The notes beneath the pieces were generated by a model. That model was not told the DNA's origin, made no database searches, and saw only the letters and a list, made by a program, of their open reading frames with translations. Shown piece by piece: positions 11,865-25,264 of a stretch of 53,084 bases of DNA. Source of the DNA: Adiantum capillus-veneris (taxonomy: Eukaryota > Streptophyta > Polypodiopsida > Polypodiales > Pteridaceae). The stretch's first letter is position 1. Each line of letters starts with the position of its first letter. Made by a program: the position numbers and the translations under genes. The DNA lies in contig JABFUD020000222.1 of NCBI GenBank assembly GCA_014529385.2, positions 1 through 53,084 of the forward strand, in the 5' to 3' direction.

Positions 11865-12664
11865 GTTAATACTTTGGGAAAGCCATATGTAAAGTGGCAA
11901 GCACATATGGCTTGAGGATAAGCCATTTTTGAAGTTCTATTGCATTTTTAGGGTAAAAAATGCAATTGAACTTTATAAACTACTTGTCATCTTGACATTC
12001 ATGCTAACCATTTTTCATATGGCTTACACTTGTGTCTACTAATGGTTTAGGAAATCCATATGAAAAGTGGAAAGCACAAACGGTAAGAGGGACAAGACAT
12101 TTCTGAAGTTTGTCTATGTTTTTAGGGTAAAAGATGCAAATGAAATTCAAAAACGACTTGCAATCTTGTCATTTATACTAAAACCTCTTTGTATACAGCT
12201 TGCCCAAACCATCAACAATAAATCGGGCAAGTTGTATCTTCACAAATGTCAAGTGCATAAGTCATTTTTGAAGTTTATTTGCAATTTTAGGGTAAAAAAC
12301 ACAAACGAGCTTCAAAACGGCTTATGCACTTGCCATTTGTGCTTTTTACTTTGCATATAGCTTGCCCTTATGCCTATTGATGGTCTTTCCAAGGCATATG
12401 TAAAATCAACAAGCACAAATGACAAGAGGGAAATCCATTTGTGATGCTCGTTTGTGTTTCTAAGGTAAAAAACACAAAAGGACTTCAAAAATTCCTTGTT
12501 ATCTTGCCATACTAACTGCTTTGTAGACGGATTTCCAAACCATAAATAAGTAAGTAGGTGAGTCGTTTTTTATTTTTATTTTTTTGTTTTTTTGAAAAAA
12601 ATGCAACCAAATTTAAAAAACACCTTGCACACTGGCAATTTGTGCTTGTCCTTTTACACACAGC
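11865..12664. repeat. Dyad-symmetric satellite, monomer about 165-174 bp (left part)
   Basis: The anchor A-GGGTAAAAA recurs at 11950, 12124, 12289 and 12462, with a degenerate copy near 12591; periods are 174, 165 and 173. Each monomer contains two adjoining inverted repeats. In the clearest one, AAGTGCATAAG (12251-12261) mirrors CTTATGCACTT (12321-12331) around a GGG centre. Then CTTGCCATTTGTGC (12329-12342) mirrors GCACAAATGACAAG (12413-12426). The array is cut at 12664 by element A and resumes at 50888. Confidence 0.9.
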
Positions 12665-13437
12665 TGTTGGTAGCGTCCAACACCAGCAATTGTTTACCTC
12701 TTCTCCATGAGCATATTTTTTCATTGATTATGTATAGGTTCACGGGCTCTCAACGAGTTGTAGATTGTATCTATTATTTTACTTTACGTGCCTTGGGCGG
12801 CCGGCCATTTGGTTTTATAACCCTAGGCATTCAAGTGAATGGTAGGCCATGTGAAAGGAGAGAGATCATTTTGTGAGAAAACCTAGAGTAGAGGAGAGGA
12901 GAAAGAGGCTATGGAGGTGGAGGCTTGGAGTCACATGTACTCTCTTTACAAACTAGTTAAGCATGCAATGAAGTTGAGTCCTATTGCTTCTCTCTTTGAT
13001 TTTCCTTCAAGTTTTGTATTAGTGTCTTGATTTGTGTGTATTAAGAACTAATCACCCTCTAATTTCTTGACTACCTATTGTGTGCATGATTATATTAGTG
13101 TGTAGATTAGTTTTTGTGCATAAATTTCTCTAATCGTAACCCCATGAGCTTGGGTGAGCTCATGATTAGGATGTGCTTACAAGCATTGGTAGGGAATGCA
13201 ATGAAGACAAATGTGTGATTAGCATAAGGTTTAGTGTGTCTGTTGTGACACTAATCCCTTCCATTAATTCTCTCTTCTCTCTAATTTAGATGGACTCTCA
13301 TGATTTCTACACTCCTTTCTTACTCATTACTCTCACACACTCACCCATGTGTGATGCTTCCATGCCCTATCCGGGTTGCTACCATCCATGGATTAATGAT
13401 TTTGTTGATCCATTGGAGCTATGCTATAAGAGAGCCA
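12665..13437 (+). mobile_element. Element A 5' LTR (773 bp)
   Basis: TG...CA ends. Matches 48053-48428 and 50696-50882. It contains a TTTTATAACC box near 12813. The 13053-13255 segment is absent from the 3' copy. Confidence 0.9.
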
Positions 13438-13442
13438 AAATT

Positions 13443-13460
13443 TGGTGCCGTTACCAGGGA
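13443..13460 (+). promoter_or_regulatory. Element A primer-binding site (tRNA-Asp-like)
   Basis: TGGTGCCGTTACCAGGGA starts five bases after the LTR. From memory, the plant tRNA-Asp 3' end is complementary to TGGCGCCGTTGCCGGGGA, which would differ at three positions. Reverse transcription would be primed here. Confidence 0.8.
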
Positions 13461-14970
13461 CGGTAACCTAAGCTAGAGGATATTTTTTTAGAAGATTGAG
13501 TGTTTAGGAGTAGGTTTAGGTGTAAAAGACCCCTTCTTTTCTAGTAATTGATCACTAATTTGTCACTAATCTTGTGTGCTAAAAATATGTGTATGTCTAA
13601 TCAGAGGTTTGAAAATCACTCTTTTGAAAGAAAATATCAAAAATTTCATGTGGATTTGAGTGATTTTAAGCGTGTAATTAAGGGATATTTCACTAATTAT
13701 CCTCTCTAATTACTCATTAATTGCATGTGATTTTAATGCAATGCATAGATAAATCAAGCATTGAATGTGTGCTTAGTGCTAAAATGTATTTAATTTCCAT
13801 GAATTTGATGCTACACATAAGTTTTTTGTGATTAGTTATTGGTAGGTGAATTGCGGTGAAGCGGTTGCTATGTAGACACACATGTGTGTAGGCATCATTG
13901 GAGTTGGAATTCAACCCAAATCTTGATGCGAATGTGAGTGCACTAACCCACTCAATTGCTACTTTATGTGCTAGTTTTTATTGAAGATTGGGCACATCAA
14001 AATTGGTGCAATTTTGTGCGTATTGGCGTATGGCTACATGTAGGCAAAGTGCACACATGTGAGTGCAAATGTATGGCAATTTTGATGCCAATTGATTGAG
14101 GTGAAGCATCAAATGTTTAGGGTTTCTCAATTATTATGGAAAATGGTTTTGAGTATGCAAATTACGTCGTTATGTTGTCGAAATTGCGATAGAATTATGT
14201 GTATGTAAGCTTGTAAGTGTGTTAATTGTGCATATTTACACACTTTCAAATTGATTTGAATAATTGAATTAATGTGCAAATGAGATGTTGCAATTTCTGA
14301 TTCGATTTTGAGTGGTGGGTCAATGTGCATACAACTTTTAATTAGACCACTAATCATACAATTTTTTGGGTCAAATTTGAGTAAAAAACGATAAAAAAAG
14401 GTCCAAAATGGTTCACATTTGAGTGGCGTATTGATGATTGATTGATTAGATGATGTAATTACATTGACAAGTGCTGCAAATTGAGTTGATTTTCATGTTT
14501 TTCACAAAAAAAGGTATTGTTTTACTTATTTTTTGTAAATGTTTAGCATTTTTTACTCATTTATTGTCTACAATTGCTTTTTTTAATCCACAAAGTGATG
14601 AAAATGAGAAAACTTGATGCAAACTATTGATTTGGAGTGTGCTATGCAAATTTGTGAATTTTCTCTAATTTTTTGGGCTATTTTTGGGCATTTTTAGCGC
14701 ATCTTTGAGTCAAGTAAAATTTTTTAACTTTTTGCACTATTTGAAATTTTTGAGAGAAAGAATTTAAAAAAATCACATGCACACCCACCCCCACACCACA
14801 CACATCCCTTTCCCCTCTTTTGCCTTTTTGTTTTCACATTTTTTGAATTTTTTTGTATGCCTTTGATTTATTTCCCATAAAAATAACCCAAAACAAACTC
14901 CCCCCTCAAAAAGCCTTAAAAAATAAAATACCAAAAGTATATATCTATGTATAAAACAAAACAAAACTAA

Positions 14971-15047
14971 AACACACACACACACACACACACACACTTT
15001 TATAAACACACACACAGACACAGACACACACACACACACACACACAA
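14971..15047. repeat. (CA)n microsatellites
   Basis: Two (CA)n runs separated by TTTTATAAA, followed by more diffuse CA-rich sequence to about 15200. Confidence 0.95.
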
Positions 15048-17767
15048 GTACTTATACAGCTATAGCTCTACACCTATTCACTAGATCGGATCTGCTCAAA
15101 CAACCTCTTACACACACACACACACATGCAAACACATGCATGCCTACGCCTACGCACACGCACATGCGCGCACACGTGAACACACACACACACACATGCG
15201 CGCTTAAGTAAAGATTTGGATTAATGAAAGGTCTTTTTATGAAAAACCTACCCCTGTTTTAGCTTATTAGGATATTCCAAGGCCTTCCCTTGGCATTAGG
15301 TGGCATTTTTTGTTTTTGCTACCCTACGTGGGATGCACTCTTTTAATGGGCACCTGCCTTTGGGGTTTAATACACACAGGAACTCCCCCCATTTGGAGGC
15401 GTGACTATTTTACTCTAGCAATATGACACTTACTCGGGATCATTATGACAAGGATATCGCTTTGACTTTGGCTTCACTCCCCACTCCCTCACTCTGTGCC
15501 TCACTCTCTACTCCTTAACCAGTAACCATAACCATAACCATTCTTTACGCCTGCACACCAACTGTGTGTGATTTTTGCCCCCCCCCCCCCCGGGCCCCCA
15601 ACACTGGATTAACCATGGCAGATGCCGCTATATAGCACATACCTCATGATGATAACAAGATAATAAACATATCAAAAGAGATTGCCAAGATTCAGGCTAC
15701 TCAGAGCATTTATTGGAAGGGTATTTAAACCACGTGAGGGTTTCTCTATGTCCCTCACTCAGCCTTAGTTTTTGCGTATCATGTGTGTATATGAAAGAGA
15801 GTTTTTTTGAGGGCTTGAACATCTGCTTATTGTGTGGCTATGGAGATGGTTGAACATAAGAAGTCTTCATAGGTTGATACTCCACCGGAATGGATTGGGT
15901 TCTTTTATTGCATTTTTTCCCATTATTCTGCACTTTTTGTTTTCTAAGGGTTGTTATTAAGTACACCTTGGTATGTAGTACCGATCGGTAACAGAAATAT
16001 TGATAGGGGATGGGAGGTTTGTGTTGATGGTTTATTAACCATGTCGAGTAGACCTGCATGTAAAGATTGCATTGATGTTCAAATGATTTGGTTTTTTTCC
16101 TATATCAGGCAAAGTTTTTCATATTTCATATATGGTATAGTATCCCAAAAGAAATACTTAAGGGGATGTAGTAAGGGCTGAGTGCACCTGGTAGTGGTTC
16201 CCAAAAACTCTTGCAAAAATACTAATCCTACCTCTCAAGTATGCCGTTTTCTGGTGGCCATTGGCTTGTTGAGACGGGTAACTGGCTACAAAGTGATTTG
16301 TGGCATGGTTAAACTTCTATATTAATACTGCACTATCTGAATTGGTTGGTAAAGATGGTGGGTCGGTATGTTATACCCTTGATATTTGAAAACATAACTA
16401 TGGATTATTGTGGTTAATAGAGTATATGCATCAATTTGAATTCTGTCTTGATACCACGCTGCCTGAGTTTTTTTTTTTTTTTATAAAGGGGGGTGGAGGG
16501 TTGGTATGGTATACCCTTGACATTTGCAGGAAAAACTATGGAGTATTGTGTAGGATTATTGATGCTCCTTGCCCCAAAAAAGAGCGTCAGATACCTAGAG
16601 TCTGGTTTGTGGACTGGGGTTGTGTGCATATTATAAATATCGTTCTATTGTTTGCATGCTTTGGATGGCTTTTGTTCCATTTGATATTGGGTTGTTGTCA
16701 GGCTTCTCTAGCGGAATAAGATGCCGCTTTTAATGTATTGTATTGATCACTAGGGGTTGCCTTTTACTATAATTTTTTAACAATATTGTGGCTAAGTAGA
16801 CTAGATTTAGTAAAGTTTCTTCACATTAGGCATGACACTTATTGATACAATCTGAGGTACGATGGGATACCTCTTACCCAATTTGGTATGTGAAATTTGT
16901 TTTTGCTTGATATACTTAGGCTGAGTTTGATGACTAAACCAAACAAAGGATTTTCTTTTTTTGGTGGGTGGTATCTGATGCCGAAGATTAGGTTACTTTA
17001 TGTTGCCTAATGGCTTTATGAATGGAAGCAGCAAAAGGTATACCACACTTGAAGATTTGGATGAGTTGTTTGACTGATTAAGGAAAGAGCTTGACAATCT
17101 TGCAAAGTAATTTATGACGTTGAAGGGCTGAATTTTGGGCTGATGCGTGTATTAAGACACTTGGATCAGAAGGGGTGGTGGCCTTCTGATAATCTATTTA
17201 AGGTCTAATAAAAATTGGGGCTTTATAGAAACCATACATATAATTACTTCCATAAATCAAAGGGATAATAACCTTTTTTACAAGCATTAAAATGAACTTA
17301 AAGAACGCTAGAATACATGAACACTTTGGACAATAGTTTTAAGTTAAAAAAGTTGTAAGTTGGACATGGATAACAGATGATATAGTCAGTTGACACTTAA
17401 AAAGACTCATTCAAGGCTAACATATTTGTTGTCTTGTTTGAATGAATGAAGGTGAGGACTTTATCCTTTCATGGATTTTTTTTGTCTTAAAGCAAACGTC
17501 TGTCCTTGACATACCAGGCTCTTGCCACTTCATGGAACATACATTTTAGATCGGCCACTGTACTTCTACATTGGGATGAGACCTTATTCCTATAGCAATA
17601 TACAAAATAATTATAAGACTGAGTTGTTTTTGTATTGATCATTGTCACTTGTCTAAAGGCAGATGTCTTTTGAATTAAAAGGTTCATTTATGTTCTATTA
17701 TATAAGTAAAGCAACTACACTCACGTCCACGTGCACACATGTCTACCAAAAAAAATAGAAAGGAATC

Positions 17768-17768
<1 letters not shown>

Positions 17769-17835
<67 letters not shown>
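17769..17835. repeat. (CT)n microsatellite
   Basis: About 33 uninterrupted CT units inside element A. Confidence 0.95.
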
Positions 17836-17836
<1 letters not shown>

Positions 17837-18780
17837 GCACCGCTCCTTGAATCTCTCTCTCTCCCCGCCAGTGCGTTGTGGACCTCTGTCCATTTTCTCT
17901 GTTGCACGCCAGTCTCGTACCCGACTTCTCTGTTGGCGCTTTCCTTTTTTGTCGTTGTTAACACACGGCGTCGTTGACTATTGCCATACTAGCTCCCTTT
18001 ATTTTGAACTTTCAAGCCTAGGCTATTTTAATTTCATGCTTTAATTTTTTAATTTCATTTCATTTCCAATTTAGTTTAAATTTGATTTGATCTTTGTTTT
18101 AATTTTATCGGAGTTTGTTTTAATTTTATTTCATTTCATGCCATACTTTTTGATTTGTTTTCATTTAATTTAAACCTCATTTTTGCATTTAGTTTCTAAG
18201 CCAAAAATCATAAAAAAGATTAAAAAGCAAGAAAATTTTCCCCAAAATACCAAAAAATCCAAAAATTAAAAAAAGCAAAAAAACATTAAAAACAATAAGA
18301 AATCAAATATATAAAAAACCAAAATATATAGAAGTCTAAAAAAGGAATTAACAATTAAAATTGAAAAAATTCACAAAAAATCTCTGAAAATAGAAAATTC
18401 AGAGAAATTGGCCCCAAAAAATCCCAAAAAATATTAAAAAAACATAAAAAATAAAAAATTGAGAAAATTTTGAAAGAAATCATAAAAACCACAAAAAAGA
18501 AAAAACTTGTAAAAAAAATATTTATTGTTGTTATCATTTTCCCTTTTGAGCATTTTCACCTTTTTCTTTTTCTTTTTTGTTTTATTTATTTCTTTTTTCT
18601 CATTGATTTCTTTGTTTATTTTTGTTTTTCTCCCCCACCAAAAAAGCGAAAAAACCAAAAACAAAATTTCCTTTTGCATTTCTCTCTCTTGTTCATACTC
18701 CTTGGTTCCCACATGCGTCCCACATCCCGTACAGGCCCTTTTCACACACATTTATGCACTATAAGGCACATTTAGACTAG

Positions 18781-19289
18781 ATACGCCTAGAGAGCTCGAT
18801 TTGCCAGATTTTTCTCAATTGCGCTCGACTTGATCAGATTTGAGCCAAATTGCATGCATAGACCTTGTTCTTACACAGATTTTGATTTCGTCTACATTCA
18901 ATGAGTTGACGAGCTTTAGAGCCTGCTCACGTATTCCATTTTGGCTCGATTTGATATCAGATTCCATGCATTGACCACATTTGACCCCAATTTGCTGTAG
19001 AGATTGATTTATAGCCTTGTTATTGACTAGATTATGCTATTTAGAACCCATTCACACGCAAGATCTTGACTTGGCCTGATTTTAGCCGTTGGTCACACAT
19101 TTGCATACGATTAGAGCCCAATTTGATCGATTGATTGATTTTTGGCCACGACTTCGATCGAGAGACAATTTCTAGAGCTTGTTCACATGTAGTGACCCCA
19201 ACTTAGCACTTGGCTAGCCTTCGATTGCTCAATATTTGCACCATAGCTATATTGATAGATTTTGGCTATCATGAACCTTGAGGCCCTAT
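18781..19289 (+). other. Element A spacer before the ORF remnant
   Basis: Many short phrases recur (TTGGCTCGATTTGA-like, TTGATCGATTG). This could be a diffuse degenerate repeat. No coding signal. Confidence 0.35.
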
Positions 19290-19981
19290 TTGATAGACAG
19301 TTGTGGGTTCATGGCGAGTTAGATGGATTGCCTATATACATACATGTAGACACTCCAATAAAGGTACATCCAGATTCAGTCCACAGAATGTTAGACACAT
19401 AGTTTCCAAATGCTTAGGGCCCGAGCACACCAGACCTTGCCACATCACCTTCTTGATGGTTTTGATACATCTTAGACACATGATGGAGGAGATTTCAGAG
19501 CGTGTCACACTAGCCCTTTGTGAGGATTGCCCAAACACCTTTGAGCTACCACAGACTGTATCTTTATACCTGATTGAAACTAGACCATTGTATGCTGATG
19601 AGGATAAGAGGATGTACATGAGGAAGAAAGTTTGATTTGGAGAGTACCCTCCCTATGACATAGTGAGTGCTACCCCACAATGTTCCTTATGGGGTTACCT
19701 ATAGGAGCATTTATGACAAGGCTACCTATACATTGTTGTGTGGACTATGCTATTCCCCTTCTTGGAGTAGTGCTATTGAGCCTATAATAGAACCAATGAA
19801 CACACCCTTTGCACAGCCAGCAAGACTTAGATCACCTTCAGGATTCACATCATCCATACCATCTATGGGACAAACCTTTCCTAAGATCATACCAAAGGAG
19901 CAGGCAGATATGGAGTGTAGGAGCCAAAGTCTTATCAATGAAACCCAGAGTTACCATGCATAGATACAACCACATCACAAG
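19290..19981 (+). pseudogene. Element A degenerate ORF, first part (unknown product)
   Basis: A frame with a long readable segment (19303-19635) and continuing text encodes a hydrophilic protein with phrases such as LWVHGELDGLPIYIHVDT and ERVTLALCEDCPNTFELPQT. It shifts frame near 19636, then continues with a Pro/Ser/Thr-rich stretch. Element D interrupts it at 19981. After removing D and one ACAAG copy, the frame continues in register at 25400 (TTSQATTTNTHAREAIETTP), which supports a single former ORF. I do not recognise a family. Position after the leader suggests a Gag-like or accessory protein of element A. Confidence 0.5.
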
Positions 19982-20121
19982 TGTAAAACCTTGGGAACTG
20001 CCGTGAACGATCCTCTATCCAACCACCCTTTTATAGCCCCTTGGCGTACAAGATTCCTTCTCCACTGGGCAGACCGCCCTTGGCTAGGTCCTTGACCTCT
20101 AGGGTGGCCCTTGGCCTGACA
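19982..20121 (-). mobile_element. Element D 3' LTR (140 bp)
   Basis: Matches 25265-25394, with a small indel near the GGGCAG segment. A TATAAAAG box reads on the minus strand at 20028-20035. Confidence 0.88.
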
Positions 20122-23100
20122 TTACACCCCCCATGGAGAAGCGTTTTCATCCTCGAAAACACAAGTGATAGTATCTTCGTAAGAACACTGATGTTTTCCT
20201 TATTGGAATTCCTTACGTGGGCCAATTGTCTTGATGACTGATACTTGGTGCAGTGAGGAGGTTCAATGAAACCAAGAGCAACATCTTGATTTTCAACATT
20301 GTTGTCCTTTTGCAACCACTTGTATCTAAATGGTAACTCAATTTATAACTCACTTGAGTACTTTAAAGGAGTAACCAAAACAAAAGGTATCTAAAGACAT
20401 AACCAATTCTGAAAGATACTTGAAAAATGCAAGAAAACCTTGGCGCAACTTTCCATGAAGTTGTGAGCGAGATTTCCAACTTGTGTGAGTATCTTGAAAA
20501 GCTCATAGCTACTAAGGGAAAAAATAGGGAGTTTCCTCATGTCATACTGGTGGACATTTTGGAATACACAGAACTACATGTTCACCCCTAATGAAGGTTA
20601 CATGCCAATGGTCTTTGTCAACATACCTACTCAGTCCTTGACTTATGAAACTATTGAATTGGTATCCAACCCCACCATAATAGGTATTCAAAATTGAAAA
20701 CCTAAGAGAATTCTAGAATAGGGAGAGAATCATCTACTTATGCTCTTAGAAAATCCTTTAGCACTAGAAAAATACTTTGTAAGTTGTCCATCCAATGCAG
20801 GATGAATAGCCGCAGTAAAAATGAGGTACTTGCCCCAACCACTTACAGACAGTCTTCATGATTGACAATAACTTTGACTCAACCACCACTGAGTATCCAG
20901 CCATATACTTGATATGGAGTGGAGGCAACCATTTAGGTTTAAAGCGGGTTGGAGTGGAGTAAGCTCATAGAGTATATACCATCCAACCACAAACACCCAT
21001 TCTAAGCCGTTACCTTGTACGGTGGGGTGTAAACTCATATATCGGCTTGAAAAGTTGCACTTGAAGTGAAAAAAATTGCAAAGACAAAAAAGTCCATGAA
21101 TTGGCATGCCGCTCCAAACAAATTTGTGTTAAACACTAGGGCCCATAACACCTAGTGTGCATGCATTTAACACAAGCAAATTCAAACCGCAATTCCATGA
21201 CGAGACTTTCCACAGCACGTACGTGAAAGCCTTGCAACAAGAGTTGGACCATCAAAATGTGAAAGCTCAGTCACACCTAGGTACCAGCCATGAGACTTAG
21301 CATACTTGGCTATTTGGAGAAACGACCCTCCATTAAGGTGTTTCATAGCACTTATAATCGTAAAAAGTCTGTACTTAGTACTCGACAATGTCTGGCCACA
21401 AAAAATGTTCCTGATATGGTGTGCTCCAATGGTCGAATAAACGGATGCGACCAGCACCCCACCAGCACATAGGGACTTTGTCGCGACACATCATAAGGAA
21501 TTAGGAACCAGTGTCAATCCCCGAGACTCATAATCTCCACAATGTGTGGAATATTACACTCTGCCTCGTGAGTGAGAGGGACCCTCATTATCATTGCTCC
21601 ACACTGGCTAAACCGAACTCCTTGAGTTCCTAGACCATGTTGTGTCCCATGTGACAACATGTGCCAAAGAGAACCGCACCATGTAGGTCTGTAATTGTTT
21701 CAACAAGATTCAAACCCATTACGGTATCTTGATGATAGGGAAGGGAGAAAATAAAAATATTTTCTCAAAATGCTATGCTCGTCCATGACCTTGTCACTTG
21801 GCTAAAGAGTAAGCTGGATGAAAGCCTTCTAGCTCAAACATCCCGTTTATATAATGCAAACAAACTTAATTGGAAAGGAAAATAAATCCAAAAAACATGT
21901 ACTTACAAGGAGGTGGAAATTACCTAATACTTACCCGACAATCAAGTACAACCCTCAACCTGTAAACCTACCATATCAAAATTTCTTCGACCTGCTAATC
22001 ACTAATATTAGAGATTAGTGAAAATAAAGAAAGTGAAATCGTGACCCTGGGTATTGCCTTGGCAATCCAAACCCCTGGATATATCTTGCCAAACCCACTC
22101 CCGTGGTGAAAGTTTGGAAAGAACGTTTTGACTATCCCTTGGCAGAATAGTTTGCTTGAAAAACAAAGTGTGAAGGTATCCAAAAAATGACCATCAACAC
22201 GTATTGTGTGATTTATTAATCACATACGTGATCATACACAAAACTATGCTCCTATATGCACGCCTAGTGCTATAGAGAAAACGGGAGATCCACGCAGGGT
22301 GAAACCCATAGCTCTTAGGGATAGCCATGCTGTTTGAAATGCTTGTTGCATTTATACGCCGTGCTATAAATCAGCCTATGTGAGTGCAAGTTTATCAAAA
22401 GCTTAGCTCGATCGTTGCACCAAAACATGTAGTGCTTACAAAATACCCATATGTAATGGCAAGACTCTTTCTTGACCATTAACATCGATGGGGAGTCCAC
22501 TGGGTAGATCTGTTCAAGCAGGAGAACAATCACCCAAGGAATGCCAACATTTGGGTCTTACCCTAGATTATGGTTCGTAGCCAACCTGTGTGTCTCATAG
22601 CCCTTATGTCAATTAGTGTTCAATTGACGAACCGACGAAGACTAATTTGGATGGCATCTTGGCCACTTGCTAGCTGAGAGTTAGAGCATCTTGGCTCAGA
22701 ATGACTCACAAGTAAAACATGTATCAAAAACTGCGTAGAAAGTTTTCATTATTCATCGAGAGAAATAAGAAAGAGAGAGAAGGAGAGCATGTTGGGTTGA
22801 GGAACTTTCCTTAATTTTCTAGAGTGTGTACCCAAGCCGTGTGCTCTTACGCATCTTATGCCTCACTTGCAGTTTATCCTATAAGCAGTCCATAGTTTGC
22901 TGGTATGACTTTCTCATCGAGAGAGGTAACAAAAAAACACATCTTGACCCATCGATCTTGTACGGGTCGTGACTGTACGATGGTGACTTAAGTAGGGCAC
23001 TTTGCCTATGAAATAAGTCCTAGATCGAGGTTCCATTTAGTGTTGTTTTTTGTTGACAGCAACCAAAAATCATGTTCAACAATCCATCACTTATCTTGTC

Positions 23101-25250
23101 CTTGACAGAGTTGCTAGTGTGATAGCGGAAGCATAATTCATGAGGTGGTAGAATTGAATCCACCTAACTAGCATGCCTTGCATGCAGAATTGTAAGCGCT
23201 CACCGAGAGTGATGGCCTCAAACGTGAGATCCAAAACAAAAGTGACTTGCTTGCTTCACGTGAAACTGTCAAAGCACTTTGCTTTGCACAACATACAATA
23301 TTTTCCAAAATAAATGTGAAAACATGGAAAAACAAGCAAAACTTAAAATTGTCTAACCTGGTCATCCTGACCAGTTGTCTTGAAATTTTGAAGGAAAAAC
23401 TCGTTGGAAGATGGCTCATAGCCATAGCTATTGCGCGAGAGAGAGGTGTCATGTATATCATATACACCCTCTTTGCATGTAATGAAATAACACGCTGAAA
23501 AACTGACAAATTCCTCCAAGGTTTTATGCTCATAGCATAAGCCGGTCGGGAAAATCTCAATGCAAGATGCCGAATTGGAAGCCTTGCTTACCTTAACAAC
23601 TTATGGAGTTCCTAAGAGCTCATAGTCAAAGGATATTTCTGCTAACAAACAGATGTCATAGCAAAAGAAAGTTGACGGTGTCGATCATTCACAGATATCC
23701 GACCTTGTCAGACTATACACTGTATTGAAAAAAAGAAAAATACTTGCAAGAGATGTACCTGGTACTTGCTTGGCTTGATTTGTTATCCTCTGGATTTGTA
23801 GATGGAGCCTTGCTCCCGTGATGTCGGTCACAACGTTGTCATACCGAGACATGTAAAGGAAAAGTAACCCTAAGTTGCATTCATTGCCAACTACGTTAGA
23901 AAACGTGTTGGATAACATTCACAAGCCTTGCCTGTACCAACATTTTACAGGCCTTGCCTGAACCTTGGGATCTAACATTGCTGCGGAACCATGTTCGAGC
24001 AAAAATTCCAACCCAAAAGTGAAATGTTTACCATAACTGCAGACCGTTAATGGTAGAAGTCATGGGGCCAACGATTGTGCTCATAACTGGTTAACATAGC
24101 ATATCCCATGCATGAAAAACATTCACGTGCTGAATATGATTGAGCGAGTCGATGATTGAAAATCCCAATGTATGCTTCAAGCTTAAAGAGTTTTGAAAAA
24201 TTCAACAAATTGTGAATTGAAAATGTGAAAGTCAACTTGCTTACCAATGGTGACAAGCCCTCTTCGAGCAGTGAAACCATGTCATCATATTTCGGATGTC
24301 CTTGTTAGCAACATCTGACTCGTTGCATGATTATGTATAGTGGAACTTTTTGGACACATCTACAAGATGTTGTCATCGCAAATAGAGCCGAGACCAAGGC
24401 CGTGCTTTCACATGGTCTTGAAGTTGTGTCAGCACATCGGATCTTTCCCTTGAGTGCTTGGAGATTTTGCCTTCGAATTCTTGATTCTAAATCCCGCCTA
24501 CCTACCCGATATTGCTGAGGTCATCCAAGTCCGTGCTGCACATGGCCATGAAACCATGAGCCCTTTGTGGATACCCTTGCATGCCCCCCCTTGTAGAGAC
24601 CGTTGCATGATCATGCAGCCTTGCATGATTGCATCTAGGCAAATTGGGATAAGCCCATGGCGTGGCACGGGCTGCCAGAAATGGAAGGCATAATGTTCTC
24701 CTTGCTAACCTTGCATGTTGTGCACTCTTGTGGGTAAGTCCGCTAGGGTGGCCTTGGGACACCCTTAGGGCGTCCACCCCAAAAAAATGAACGCCTGAGC
24801 AAGGCAATAGCGGCGACAGTTGCGCAGGAAAGAAATAGAGTGAAAACGCACTGCAAGACCCAAACCAGGGGCGGATTTAGTGTCAAAAAAGGCTAAGCAG
24901 GGTAGGGCAAACCCGTAGACTTCCCCTACTGCACGTGATTTGGTGGTAGTCGGATTGCAACCGTGTTGCATACCTAGGGGTGGTTCCCGCCCGTCTCCTG
25001 CCTCGCCATCTTCCTGCGACATCCGTGTGTCCAAGGGGCCATGCTCACGTTGCACCACCTTAGGAGTTCTGCCCACGAATTCAAGCTTGCCATGAATGTC
25101 TTCACGAGAGAAAGATACAAAGATCATGCACGCCTTGCTGCTGAAAATGAGGGAGAGAGAGAAGACTCCGAAGCGAGAGAGAGGTCATGCATCATACTGA
25201 ATTCCAGAGAGAGAGTCCTTCCCCCTCCTCCATAGCTCTCCCCTCCCCTG
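20122..25250 (-). other. Element D interior, unassigned
   Basis: Open frames such as 21182-21457, 24502-24807 and 24765-25127 on the minus strand carry no retroelement motif. An inverted-repeat segment (CACTAGG at 21134-21140 with CCTAGTG at 21151-21157, flanked outside by TGTGTTAA and TTAACACA) lies at 21123-21175. Confidence 0.5.
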
Positions 25251-25263
25251 ATCTCTGATACCA
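25251..25263 (-). promoter_or_regulatory. Element D primer-binding site (tRNA-iMet)
   Basis: On the minus strand this reads TGGTATCAGAGAT, matching the first 11 bases of the usual plant initiator-Met site, one base inside the LTR. Confidence 0.88.
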
Positions 25264-25264
25264 G

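Larger units (their letters stand above)
13461..18780 (+). other. Element A leader/non-coding region
   Basis: AT-rich sequence with no recognisable protein. It includes (CA)n at 14971-15047, a C/G run at about 15578-15598, a roughly 140-bp local duplication (16355-16411 and 16493-16551, both with TATACCCTTGA), and (CT)n at 17769-17835. A very A-rich strand at 18190-18530 switches abruptly to T-rich at 18535-18640. Further decayed insertions may be hidden here, but I could not find their ends. Confidence 0.5.

Noticed and set aside
15521-15541. AACCAT repeats resembling telomere sequence
   Set aside because: The plant telomere unit is AACCCT; three AACCAT units are too few and have a different sequence.
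24502-25127. Host gene on the minus strand in element D
   Set aside because: The frames overlap each other, carry no recognisable domain, and lie just inside a 5' LTR where leader sequence is expected.
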